From NCBI RefSeq assembly GCF_001542405.1, contig NZ_LNCD01000140.1, positions 62,001-126,000 on the forward strand: a stretch of 64,000 nucleotides of DNA, given 5' to 3'. Below, piece by piece: positions 53,505 to 62,197 of this stretch (positions are counted from its first letter, which is position 1; every line of letters starts with the position of its first letter). The DNA is from Rhizobium altiplani (lineage in GTDB: Bacteria > Pseudomonadota > Alphaproteobacteria > Rhizobiales > Rhizobiaceae). A program made the translations under genes and the position numbers. The notes beneath the pieces were generated by a model, which did not search any database, was not told the DNA's origin, and saw only the letters and a program-made list of their open reading frames with translations.

Positions 53505-54395
53505 ATGGCGCCGATCGCCTCCAATCCAATAGGCCTCAAGCGCCGGCGATTTGACATTGGCCGGAGAATGAATTTGGTCATCGGCGGCGGTGTCATCACC
53601 CTTCTTGTCGCCGTCGCGGTGCTGTCGCTGGTCTGGACGCCGCTGCCACCAGCGAAGATGCAGATCATTCACAAGCTGCAGCCCCCTTTCGCGTTCGGCG
53701 TTCTCGGCACGGACCAATTCGGCCGCGATGTCCTCTCGATGCTGATGGTCGGCTGCTGGAATTCCCTTTCCATCGCCGTTGCCGCCGTGGCGATCGGCGG
53801 GACGCTCGGTTCGATCGCCGGTATCTCGGCCGCTGCCGTGCGGGGCGTGTTCGAAACGTTGCTGATGCGCGCCTGCGACGTCGTTTTCGCGCTGCCGCCG
53901 ATTCTTTCGGCGATGATGCTGGGCGCCTTTCTCGGTCCCGGCCGGCTTACTGCGATCGTTGCCATTGCAACGTTCATGATTCCCGTCTTTGCCCGCGTTA
54001 CGCTTGCCACGGCCCTCCAAGCCTGGAGCCGGGACTACGTGCTCGCTGCCCGCGCAATCGGAAACAGCCGCTTCGCGATCTCCGTCCGCCACGTACTCCC
54101 GAACATCATGAGCCAGATCATTGTCCAAGTGACGATCCAGTTGGGCTTGGCCGTGCTGACCGAGGCCGGGCTCAGCTTCCTTGGCCTCGGGATCGCACCA
54201 CCCGCCCCGACCTGGGGCCGTATGCTGGCCGACGCGCAAACCTACCTGGCGCTCGCGCCATGGCTGGCCATCCTGCCCGGCCTTGCCATCGCACTCTGCG
54301 TCTTCGGCTTCAACATGCTTGGCGATGGGCTGCGCGACATGCTCGACCCGCGCGAGACGAGTGCCGTCAGTGTTCGAAACCACAGGTCCGGATGA
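53505..54395 (+). CDS. Peptide-type ABC permease (DppC-like)
   Basis: 296 residues with the DppC N-terminal pattern (HKLQPPFAFGVLGTDQFGRD) and the docking loop DYVLAARAIGNSRFAISVRHVLPN. C-terminal LSFLGLGIAPPAPTWGRML is typical of the group. No ATPase genes (DppD/DppF-type) follow; the amidase starts 7 bases after the stop. Confidence 0.93.
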   Translation: MAPIASNPIGLKRRRFDIGRRMNLVIGGGVITLLVAVAVLSLVWTPLPPAKMQIIHKLQPPFAFGVLGTDQFGRDVLSMLMVGCWNSLSIAVAAVAIGGTLGSIAGISAAAVRGVFETLLMRACDVVFALPPILSAMMLGAFLGPGRLTAIVAIATFMIPVFARVTLATALQAWSRDYVLAARAIGNSRFAISVRHVLPNIMSQIIVQVTIQLGLAVLTEAGLSFLGLGIAPPAPTWGRMLADAQTYLALAPWLAILPGLAIALCVFGFNMLGDGLRDMLDPRETSAVSVRNHRSG

Positions 54396-54402
54396 GAGCG
54401 CC

Positions 54403-55794
54403 ATGTCCGAAACCGACTTGACGATCCACGAATTGAGGCGGCGCTTCGCCGATCGAAGCCTGTCTCCGCTTGAATATTGGCTGGCGCTGGAACGACACAT
54501 TGAAGCGTGGGAGCCTGCCATCTGCGCGCTCTACGCCTATGACCCGGAGGCGGCGCGCAAGCAGGCGCAAGCGTCAAGCGACCGATGGATGAGGGGAGCA
54601 ACGCTTGGGCTCCTCGATGGCATCCCGGCGACTCTGAAGGAACTGATCGCTACCAAGGGGCAGCCGGTGCCGCTCGGGACCAAGGCGGTCGAACTGCAGC
54701 CTGCGACCGAGGATGCGCCGGCCGCGGCCAGGCTGCGCGAGGACGGCGCGGTGCTCTTTGCGAAGACGACGTGCCCGGATTACGGGATGCTTTCCTCGGG
54801 TCTTTCCAGCTTCCACCCCCTAAGCCGCAATCCTTGGGATACCACGCAGAATCCCGGAGGATCGAGCGCCGGGGCGTCTGCTGCGGCCGCTGCGGGCTAT
54901 GGGCCCCTGCACATCGGTACCGACATCGGTGGTTCGGTGCGCTTGCCGGCAGGCTGGACAGGGATCTTCGGCTTCAAGCCGAGCCACGGTCGCATCCCGA
55001 TCGATCCGTTCTATGTCGGCCGTTGCGCCGGACCGATGACGCGTACCGTCGAAGACGCGGCCAACGCGATGGCGACGCTCTCGCGTCCGGACTGGCGCGA
55101 TGGCACCAGCCTCCCTCCAGCGGATCTCGATTGGATGGATCTTGAGATCGATGTTCGCGGATTGAAGATTGGGCTGATGCCTGATGCCGGCTGTGGCCTC
55201 GCGGTCGAGGACGAGGTGCGGGCGGCCGTTGAGGCTGCCGGCCGACGTTTTGAGGAGGCCGGCGCGATTGTCATCCCTGTTCAGCCTGTTCTGACGCGGG
55301 AGATGCTGGACGGGTTGGATAGCTTCTGGCGTGCGCGCTTCTGGGGCGAAATCGAGAAGCTAAGCCGTGAGCGCAGAAAGAGCATCCTCCCCTACATTTA
55401 CGCCTGGGCCGAGGGCGGCGCTTCCGTAAGCGGCGTGGACGCCGTCAGGGGCTTCAATCAGACGATTGAGATGCGCAGGAGTTGCGGTAGACTGTTCACG
55501 AAAGTCGACGCCGTGATTTCGCCAACCAACCCTATCGTCTCCTATCCGGCCGATTGGGCTTCGCCGACGAACGATCCCGCGCGTCCCTTCGAGCACATCT
55601 GCTTCACGGTGCCGTGGAACTTGTCCGAGCAGCCCGCCGCCTCGATCAATTGCGGCTTTTCGCGATCAGGGATGCCGATCGGGCTGCAGATCGTCGGCCC
55701 CCGCTTCGATGACATGTTTGTCTTGAAGCTGTCGAAGGCTTTCGAAACGTGGACGGGCGGGATCAGGTCATGGCCGAAGCCGCCGGTCAGATGA
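54403..55794 (+). CDS. Amidase-signature hydrolase
   Basis: 463 residues. The Ser-cisSer-Lys catalytic set is visible: Lys in GIPATLKELIATKG, the cis-Ser in NPGGSSAGASAAAAAG and the nucleophile Ser in GTDIGGSVRLPAGW. Cytoplasmic. It is the last gene of the peptide-type importer operon, so it probably hydrolyses an imported amide; the exact substrate is unknown. It overlaps the NlpC/P60 gene tail to tail by 8 bases. ATG at 54403 is chosen; the frame extends into the permease gene. Confidence 0.9.
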   Translation: MSETDLTIHELRRRFADRSLSPLEYWLALERHIEAWEPAICALYAYDPEAARKQAQASSDRWMRGATLGLLDGIPATLKELIATKGQPVPLGTKAVELQPATEDAPAAARLREDGAVLFAKTTCPDYGMLSSGLSSFHPLSRNPWDTTQNPGGSSAGASAAAAAGYGPLHIGTDIGGSVRLPAGWTGIFGFKPSHGRIPIDPFYVGRCAGPMTRTVEDAANAMATLSRPDWRDGTSLPPADLDWMDLEIDVRGLKIGLMPDAGCGLAVEDEVRAAVEAAGRRFEEAGAIVIPVQPVLTREMLDGLDSFWRARFWGEIEKLSRERRKSILPYIYAWAEGGASVSGVDAVRGFNQTIEMRRSCGRLFTKVDAVISPTNPIVSYPADWASPTNDPARPFEHICFTVPWNLSEQPAASINCGFSRSGMPIGLQIVGPRFDDMFVLKLSKAFETWTGGIRSWPKPPVR

Positions 55795-56644
55795 GCGGGC
55801 GGCGATAGCCTGTCGGTTGCTCGTAGAGCCAGCCGATGCGCTTGATGGCATCCTGGAGGTTTTCGCGAGCCACGGTCATTGTATGGCCGTTGGCGTGGAT
55901 GATCGTTTCCGGATCTTCCAGGATGGCGACGTGCCCCTTCCAGAAGACCAGATCGCCTCGGCGCAGGTCGGCCTGGTCGATCGGCTCGCCAAGGCCCGCC
56001 GCCTGCATGTCGGTGTCGCGCGGCACGCTTTGTCCCGTCATCAGCATCGAGAGCTGAACGAGGCCCGAACAGTCGATGCCAAGTCCGGAGCGGCCACCCC
56101 AGAGGTAGGGGGTCTCAAGAAACCGGCTTGCGACGTCGACATAGTCGCCACCTTGGGCTTCGCCGATCGGCCGCACGTGCTTTGCGAAGATCGCCGTGCC
56201 GTCTTCCAGCATCACATAGTGGTTGCCGCGTGTTTCTGCCTCACCGACAATCCTGACCCGGCTGCCCATGGATAGGATGGATTGGTACGGTTTGCGCAGC
56301 TCCGCCTCTTGATAGAGGAAAGTTCGCTGGACCGTGACGACATGTGTCGGCGCAACAAGCACGTCCGAAAGGGCGGTCTCCGGCAGATAGCCGACATAGT
56401 TGTCGCCGCTGGCCTTGACCCAGCACCATCCGTCGGCGCGATCGTAGACGGTGACCTCCTCTCCGAGGAGCAGCTCGGTATCGATTCCCTTGGCGAGATC
56501 GGGCACGGGCCGCAAACCAATGACCGGCACTGCCACCCGGGCCGGTGTGCCGGCAACGAAGCGCAGGGCTTCCACACGTCCTTCCAGCCCCGCCTCGGCG
56601 AGATCCGGTCGGTAGGCATGCAAGCGGCGATCAAGCATCGTCAT
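55787..56644 (-). CDS. NlpC/P60 cysteine peptidase with SH3-like domains
   Basis: 285 residues. N-terminal 150 residues hold two SH3b-like segments (VTVYDRADGWCWVKASGDNYVG, then SMGSRVRIVGEAETRG); the C-terminal part is NlpC/P60 with catalytic Cys in GIDCSGLVQ (about residue 192) and His in KGHVAILED (about 240). Relatives cut gamma-D-glutamyl-diamino acid bonds in cell-wall peptides. There is no signal peptide, so a recycling role in the cytoplasm is likely. Downstream of MarR by 10 bases, in the M17 transcript. Confidence 0.9.
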   Translation of the reverse strand: MTMLDRRLHAYRPDLAEAGLEGRVEALRFVAGTPARVAVPVIGLRPVPDLAKGIDTELLLGEEVTVYDRADGWCWVKASGDNYVGYLPETALSDVLVAPTHVVTVQRTFLYQEAELRKPYQSILSMGSRVRIVGEAETRGNHYVMLEDGTAIFAKHVRPIGEAQGGDYVDVASRFLETPYLWGGRSGLGIDCSGLVQLSMLMTGQSVPRDTDMQAAGLGEPIDQADLRRGDLVFWKGHVAILEDPETIIHANGHTMTVARENLQDAIKRIGWLYEQPTGYRRPLI

Positions 56645-56654
56645 TGTATCCCTT

Positions 56655-57005
56655 TCACGGCGTCAGGCGGCGACCTTGGTCGCGCACGAGATCGCCAAGC
56701 TTTTCCAGATAGAGCGCCCCTCCGACGGTACGCTTTATCACGACATTTCGCCGGTCGCGTTCGTCGCGCACACGGTCGACCAGACCCATTTCCCCCATTG
56801 TATCCAATGCCCGGGTGATGACAGGCTTGGTCACGTTGAGCGTCGCAGCTAGGCCGCGCACGGTATGCGGCGGCGGCACGAGATAGATATGCAGCAGGAT
56901 CGCCATCTGGCGCAACGTCAAATCGCGATCATCAAGTCTGACCTGATTGAGCGTCACACCATGCCACAGGCCCAATGCCTGCGAAGCCGTCAGTGCGATC
57001 GGCAT
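56655..57005 (-). CDS. MarR-family regulator
   Basis: 116-residue winged-helix protein; recognition helix region VRGLAATLNVTKPVITRALDTM (about residues 50-71) and wing RDERDRRNVVIKRT. Shorter than classic MarR (about 140). It lies between the M17 aminopeptidase and NlpC/P60 genes, 10 bases before the latter; it could regulate this set. Confidence 0.85.
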   Translation of the reverse strand: MPIALTASQALGLWHGVTLNQVRLDDRDLTLRQMAILLHIYLVPPPHTVRGLAATLNVTKPVITRALDTMGEMGLVDRVRDERDRRNVVIKRTVGGALYLEKLGDLVRDQGRRLTP

Positions 57006-57069
57006 GGCTCCTCCGGAAACTCGTTACGCCCCGCGTTCCATTTTCCGGCACGTGGTCGCGCAACGCAAT

Positions 57070-57091
57070 GGGGCGGCAAATCTGCCGCCCC
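57070..57091. terminator. GC-rich hairpin between M17 and MarR genes
   Basis: GGGGCGGCA (57070-57078) and TGCCGCCCC (57083-57091) form nine perfect pairs with a 4-base loop. On the minus strand the following bases ATTGCG have no T run, so this is more likely an attenuator or mRNA-processing hairpin than a full terminator. Confidence 0.45.
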
Positions 57092-57120
57092 AAAGGGTGA
57101 ATAAAATTTTAACGATCGCG

Positions 57121-58509
57121 TTAACGCACACTTTGCCGGATGTGGTGATAGAGCGCACGAATGGCCTGCGCCTCGCCGCCACCGGGGGAGTGGGGTCGTT
57201 CCGATGGCGCCCAGCCGTAGATATCGAAATGCGCCCAGCTCGTGGCGCTGGAAACGAAGCGCTTGAGGAACAGGGCGGCGGTGATTGCACCGGCCATGCC
57301 GCCCGCCGGCGCGTTGGTGACGTCGGCAAATTTGGTGCGGATATCTTTTTCATAGCCGGCATAGAGCGGCAGTCGCCACAGGGGATCGTCCGTCTCAAGG
57401 CTTGCTTCGGTCAGGTCCTGGGCGAGTTCGGCATCGTCGGTAAAGAAGGGCGGCAGGTCAGGGCCGAGAGCCACGCGCGCCGCACCCGTCAGCGTCGCCA
57501 TGTCGATCAGGAGGTCGGGCGCTTCCTCATCAGCGTAGGCAAGCGCATCCGCGAGGATCAACCGGCCCTCGGCATCGGTATTGTCGATCTGCACCGTCAG
57601 CCCCTTGCGGCTCCGGTAGATGTCACCCGGGCGGAAGGCATTCGACGAGATCGAGTTTTCGACGACGGGAATGATAACCCTGAGATCGACCTTGAGCTTG
57701 GCGTCCATGATCATCAGCGCCAGCCCCATGACATTTGCCGCGCCGCCCATGTCCTTCTTCATCAGCAGCATCGAAGACGCCGGCTTGATGTCGAGACCGC
57801 CGGTGTCGAAGCAGACACCCTTGCCGACAAGCGTGATCTTGCGGTGACCCTTCTTGCCCCATCGCATTTCGAGCAGGCGCGGCGCATCGGCGCTCGCGCG
57901 GCCGACCGTATGGACGAGAGGGAAGTTCTGCCGCAGATCGTCACCGCTGACGACATTGATTTCCGCCTTGTAATGGGCGGCAAGCCCGCGGAAGGCGGCT
58001 TCCAGTTCGTTCGGTCCCATGTCGTTAGTCGGCGTGTTGATCAGGTCACGCGCCAGGAAGACGCCGGCAAGCTGTCGCTTGATATCCGCTCCGTCAGCAT
58101 CGCGCGGGATCATCAGCGTCGGAGCGGACGCCTTCTCCGACTTGTACCGATCGAAGCGATAGCTGCCGAGGCCGAAGCCAAGCGAGAGACGGTTGGCCGT
58201 CAGCGGTGCGGTTTCGATGTGCCAGTCGCCGGCCGGCAGCGTGCGCGCAAGCTTACCGGTAATGTAAGGTTGCTCGGACGGATTGGTGCCGAGCCCAAAC
58301 AACGCGCCCCCGAGATGACCGTCCGCTGTTGGAATGAGCAGCAGTGAGCCGCTTTCGGCCTTGTATCCCGCCTTCTTGGCCCAATCGAGCGCGATCGGGT
58401 CGATCGTGCCGGTTTCAATATGTGCCGGTGTAACGGCAAAGATCGGCAGGGTCGAGCCACCCTTGGTGTTGAACGGGGTCGGTCTCTCGATGAACTGATA
58501 GGGTGCCAT
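57121..58509 (-). CDS. M17 leucyl aminopeptidase-family protein
   Basis: 462 residues. The dizinc site and catalytic residues are in VGKGVCFDTGGLDIKPASSM, KKDMGGAANVMG and NTDAEGRLILADAL (the NTDAEGR signature). Cleaves N-terminal residues from peptides. The ATG at 58509 (MAPYQFIERP) is chosen over 58527. First gene of M17-MarR-NlpC on the minus strand. Confidence 0.92.
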   Translation of the reverse strand: MAPYQFIERPTPFNTKGGSTLPIFAVTPAHIETGTIDPIALDWAKKAGYKAESGSLLLIPTADGHLGGALFGLGTNPSEQPYITGKLARTLPAGDWHIETAPLTANRLSLGFGLGSYRFDRYKSEKASAPTLMIPRDADGADIKRQLAGVFLARDLINTPTNDMGPNELEAAFRGLAAHYKAEINVVSGDDLRQNFPLVHTVGRASADAPRLLEMRWGKKGHRKITLVGKGVCFDTGGLDIKPASSMLLMKKDMGGAANVMGLALMIMDAKLKVDLRVIIPVVENSISSNAFRPGDIYRSRKGLTVQIDNTDAEGRLILADALAYADEEAPDLLIDMATLTGAARVALGPDLPPFFTDDAELAQDLTEASLETDDPLWRLPLYAGYEKDIRTKFADVTNAPAGGMAGAITAALFLKRFVSSATSWAHFDIYGWAPSERPHSPGGGEAQAIRALYHHIRQSVR

Positions 58510-58649
58510 GTGTTTCCTTCGGGGCAAGTCCGGGAATCGCGTCTTAACGGTATGTTAGGGTTAACAGACTATTGCTGGAGTGAAGATTGCGTCAAAGCCT
58601 TTCCCTGTTCCGCTTTGAGGTCAGACGCCGATTCGGATCTCAGGGACAC

Positions 58650-59480
58650 ATGATGCCTGCTTCGGCCAATACTTCGCTCAAAACCCGAGTTTTTCAGGGC
58701 GCTGCGACCGCGCTCGTCGCGCTGGCACTCGCCGGCTGCACGACAACCAAGGATCGGATGACGACGGGATCTGTGCCGACCCTCGCCAAGCCGGTCGAAG
58801 CGATGAACGAAGCCGAGTTGCGCAGCTCGTCCGAGCGTGTCGGACAGGCCTACGAAAAGAACCCGCGTGATGCCGTCAACGGCGTGAACTATGCCAACCT
58901 CTTGCGCATGCAGGGCCGCGACGCCCAGGCGCTGGCGGTCATGCAGCAGGTTGCCATTGCCAACCCGACTGATCGAACCGTGCTCGCGGCCTACGGAAAG
59001 GCCCAGGCTGCCGCCGGTCAACTACAGCAGGCGCTTGATACGATCGGTCGCGCTCAGACGCCGGATCGTCCAGACTGGAAGCTCACATCGGCGGAGGGCG
59101 CGATCCTCGATCAGCTCGGCCGCTCTGCCGAAGCGCGCCAGCGCTATCGCGAGGCGCTCGACACCCAGCCGAACGAAGCATCGATCCTGTCGAACCTCGG
59201 TATGTCTTATGTGCTGACCGGTGACCTCCGAACGGCCGAGACCTATCTGCGTCAGGCCGCAGGCCAGCCCACCGCCGATAGTCGGGTCCGTCAGAATCTG
59301 GCGCTCGTCATTGGCCTTCAAGGCCGGTTCCCGGAAGCGGAAAAGATTGCGCGTGGCGAGCTTTCGCAAGAACAGGCCGACGCCAACGTCGCCTATCTGC
59401 GCTCGATGCTGTCACAGCAGAATTCCTGGCAAAAGCTTGCGGCCAAGGATAGCGGTAGCGGTCCCACCGCCACGAACTGA
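58650..59480 (+). CDS. tadD: TadD-like TPR lipoprotein of the Tad pilus
   Basis: 276 residues. The lipobox LAGC lies near residue 30, so an outer-membrane or periplasmic lipoprotein. Tetratricopeptide repeats fill about residues 55-250 (for example VNGVNYANLLRMQGRDAQAL and ASILSNLGMSYVLTGDLRTAE). TadD helps secretin assembly in Tad systems. ATG at 58650 or 58653 follows AGGGAC. It lies on the strand opposite to the other tad genes, after a LysE-type gene. Confidence 0.87.
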   Translation: MMPASANTSLKTRVFQGAATALVALALAGCTTTKDRMTTGSVPTLAKPVEAMNEAELRSSSERVGQAYEKNPRDAVNGVNYANLLRMQGRDAQALAVMQQVAIANPTDRTVLAAYGKAQAAAGQLQQALDTIGRAQTPDRPDWKLTSAEGAILDQLGRSAEARQRYREALDTQPNEASILSNLGMSYVLTGDLRTAETYLRQAAGQPTADSRVRQNLALVIGLQGRFPEAEKIARGELSQEQADANVAYLRSMLSQQNSWQKLAAKDSGSGPTATN

Positions 59481-59482
59481 CG

Positions 59483-60115
59483 TTAGCGGCCAGCTAGCCC
59501 CGAGGTGACAAGCTGCACGCCGAGGCCGGCCATGACCGTCCCTGCCAAGCGATCGATCCAGGTCTTCGCAGCGAGGTAGAGCCGCCTCGGGTGGCTGGCC
59601 GAGAATGCGAGCGCGACGATCGTGTACCAGCCGGCTTCAACGGCAAACACGCCGATCGGCAGCGAAAAAATCAGTCCAAGCGGAATCGTCTTCGGCAGCA
59701 GGGCTGCGAAGATACTGGCGTAGACGACGATCGCCTTTGGGTTGCTGAGCTGTGTCAGCAGAGCGGTGGTGAAGCTGCGGGCGAGTGAGCGATGGTCGCT
59801 TGCCGCGTCGCCGATATGGATCGGCTCGCGCGCGCCACGCCAGATCTTGAGGGCGATGTAGACGAGATAGGCGCCGCCCGCCACCTTCAGCGCCAGATAA
59901 AGCCATCCGAATTGCGCAAGCAGTGCCGTCAGCCCCGCCAGCGCCAACACGCTGAAGGCAACGCCGCCAATGCCCATGCCGAGTGCTGCCGCAAGCCCGT
60001 CCAGACGTGAACGCGACATTGCAATGCGTGAAACGAGGACAAAGCTCGGACCGGGGCTCATCGCCCCTATCGAAAGGGCGACAATGATACTCAGGAAGAT
60101 GCTTACAGACGACAT
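59483..60115 (-). CDS. LysE/RhtB-family exporter
   Basis: 210 residues, five to six membrane helices, with the family N-terminus IGAMSPGPSFVLVSRIAMSRS (about 17-37) and GGAYLVYIALKIWRG. It should export an amino acid or related compound. It converges with tadD with a 2-base gap and sits within the tad region without evident relation to it. Confidence 0.9.
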   Translation of the reverse strand: MSSVSIFLSIIVALSIGAMSPGPSFVLVSRIAMSRSRLDGLAAALGMGIGGVAFSVLALAGLTALLAQFGWLYLALKVAGGAYLVYIALKIWRGAREPIHIGDAASDHRSLARSFTTALLTQLSNPKAIVVYASIFAALLPKTIPLGLIFSLPIGVFAVEAGWYTIVALAFSASHPRRLYLAAKTWIDRLAGTVMAGLGVQLVTSGLAGR

Positions 60116-60189
60116 CGTGGGCTCCAGCTGACTCGGAAAACGCCCGACCCTATGCCCAATGCGTGTAGATCGCCAGCCTCGTCGAAATA

Positions 60190-61173
60190 CTAGAAGCGAT
60201 CCGCGACCTGGATGCCGGCTGGCCCGAGGATGACGGCGACGAGAACCGGCAGGAAGAACAGGATCATCGGCACCGTGAGCTTCGGGGGAAGTGCCGCAGC
60301 CTTCTTCTCTGCCTCGTTCATGCGCTCGTCGCGGCCCTCCTGTGCGAGGACGCGCAGCGCCTGTGAAACCGGCGTGCCGTAGCGATCCGCCTGGATCAGG
60401 GCCTGGGTGACGGACTGCACCAGTGGGATCTGCGTGCGCAGGCCGAGGTTCTCAAGCGCAACCCGCCGATCGGGAAGGAAGGAAAGCTCGGCGGTCGTCA
60501 GAATCATCTCTTCCGCCAGCGCCGGCGAGGCCTCGCCGAGTTCTTCGGATACACGACGCATGGCGGCCTCGATCGAAATACCCGACTCGACGCAGATTAG
60601 CATCAGGTCGAGCGCGTCGGGCCAGGCACGCTTGATCGAGTGCTGTCGCTTTGACATGCGATTGGAGATGAAAATGTTCGGTGCATAGAAGCCCACATAG
60701 GCGATGCCGAGCGTCACCAGGAAGCGCATCGTCGTTGGCTTTTCGGCCAGATGATCGAGACCAAAGACCCAGAAAACTGCGAGGCCGAAGAACAGGAACG
60801 GCAACAGGAAACGCGCGACCAGGAACATGTTCAAGGCATTTTCGGAACGAAACCCGGCTGCCCGGAGCTTGTTCATGGTGTTCTCGTCGACCAGTGCCTC
60901 GCGAAGGTTGAACTTCTCCACGATCTGTCGCACTGAGCGGTTGTTCTGGGTACGAAGGGAAGCTTTCCCGGCAGAATCGGTGTTCATCCGCGCGCGTTCG
61001 CGAGCGCGAATCTGCTCGCGCTCCGTCGATACGGCCTTCATGCGCTTGTTGAGGTCGCCGCGCTCGAAGAACGGGACAGCGATTGTATACAGGCTGGCGA
61101 AGACAGCGATCGCCACGAGCACTGCGATCAGCATGGTGGGGTCTGTCAGTTTGGTCGCGAGGTCAGATGACAC
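60190..61173 (-). CDS. tadC: Tad pilus inner-membrane platform protein TadC
   Basis: 327 residues with one N-terminal helix, two central helices (about 115-160) and a C-terminal helix around a T2SSF domain (LMLICVESGISIEAAMRRVSEE; AELSFLPDRRVALENLGLR). Forms the platform with TadB for pilus assembly by TadA. It follows tadB by 12 bases. Confidence 0.92.
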   Translation of the reverse strand: MSSDLATKLTDPTMLIAVLVAIAVFASLYTIAVPFFERGDLNKRMKAVSTEREQIRARERARMNTDSAGKASLRTQNNRSVRQIVEKFNLREALVDENTMNKLRAAGFRSENALNMFLVARFLLPFLFFGLAVFWVFGLDHLAEKPTTMRFLVTLGIAYVGFYAPNIFISNRMSKRQHSIKRAWPDALDLMLICVESGISIEAAMRRVSEELGEASPALAEEMILTTAELSFLPDRRVALENLGLRTQIPLVQSVTQALIQADRYGTPVSQALRVLAQEGRDERMNEAEKKAAALPPKLTVPMILFFLPVLVAVILGPAGIQVADRF

Positions 61174-61185
61174 GCCTGTTCTCCA

Positions 61186-62193
61186 CTAGATGTCGAAATT
61201 GACCATGTTGCGCATGACGAAAATGCCGATCGACATCCAGACCGCCGATATACCCATGATCAGGTGGCCGCGAGGGTCGGTGAAGAGGATCAGCATGTAT
61301 TCCGGCGATGTCAGATAGACGAGGGTTGCAACGATGAACGGCAGCGCGCCAATGATGACGGCCGACGCCTTTGCTTCCATCGACAGTGCCTTGACCTTCG
61401 CCTTCATCTTCTTTCTGTCGCGCAGGACCTTTGCGAGGTTGCCGATGGCTTCAGAAAGGTTGCCGCCTGCCTGCGACTGGATCGCAATAACGATTGCAAA
61501 GAAGCTGACCTCCTGCAGAGGCATGAAATTGCTCATACGTGCACAGGCATCGGGTACACTGAGGCCTACCTGCTGCGATTCGACGACGCGGCGAAATTCG
61601 CTCTTCACGGGATCCTTGCCCTCATTGGCAATGAGCCGGATGGCATCGTTCAAGGGCAGGCCTGATTTGATCGAGCGTACGATGACGTCGAGAGCGTTGG
61701 GAAACTCATCGAGAAACTTGTTTTGCCGCCGCTTGATCAGAAAGCCCAGTACCCAACGCGGCATGCCAAGTCCGGCAATGATCGGCAGACCGAGTACGAC
61801 CATGACAGGCGCATCGGCAAGGAAGGCAACAAACATCAGCACAAGGCCAGCAATGGCGCTGAACATGTAAAACCGCCCCGGTGTGGTCTTGAGGCCGGCC
61901 TGGGTCAGCCGCGACTTCAGCGACAGCTTCCTCTTGGTGTTTTCCTGCTGGCGCTTCTCAAGGTCCTTCAGGTTGTCCTGCACCGATTTCCGGCGCTTCG
62001 ACATTTCCTGGACGCGGTCGCGGGCTGCCTTGACACCAGCCTTGTCAGCCTCCGCCGAAGCGACGCGGTTGACGCGATTGGCCGACTTCTTTTCGGTTTC
62101 CATCTGCGTGAAGAGAAGGCCATAGCAAACGGCGCCAGCCGCAATGGCGGCAAGCGCGACAATGGCCAACACAACAGGATCGAACCCGAACAT
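61186..62193 (-). CDS. tadB: Tad pilus inner-membrane platform protein TadB
   Basis: 335 residues starting MFGFDPVVLAIVALAAIAAG, a membrane helix, then a charged coiled-coil stretch (about 30-95), two helices, and a T2SSF domain with VIVRSIKSGLPLNDAIRLIA. ATG at 62193 is chosen over 62241, which lies inside cpaF. It starts 4 bases after the cpaF stop, so the genes are co-transcribed. Confidence 0.92.
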   Translation of the reverse strand: MFGFDPVVLAIVALAAIAAGAVCYGLLFTQMETEKKSANRVNRVASAEADKAGVKAARDRVQEMSKRRKSVQDNLKDLEKRQQENTKRKLSLKSRLTQAGLKTTPGRFYMFSAIAGLVLMFVAFLADAPVMVVLGLPIIAGLGMPRWVLGFLIKRRQNKFLDEFPNALDVIVRSIKSGLPLNDAIRLIANEGKDPVKSEFRRVVESQQVGLSVPDACARMSNFMPLQEVSFFAIVIAIQSQAGGNLSEAIGNLAKVLRDRKKMKAKVKALSMEAKASAVIIGALPFIVATLVYLTSPEYMLILFTDPRGHLIMGISAVWMSIGIFVMRNMVNFDI

Positions 62194-62197
62194 CTCA

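Noticed and set aside
56947-58347. 466-codon open frame on the plus strand
   Set aside because: Antisense to the M17 aminopeptidase, whose catalytic motifs are intact.
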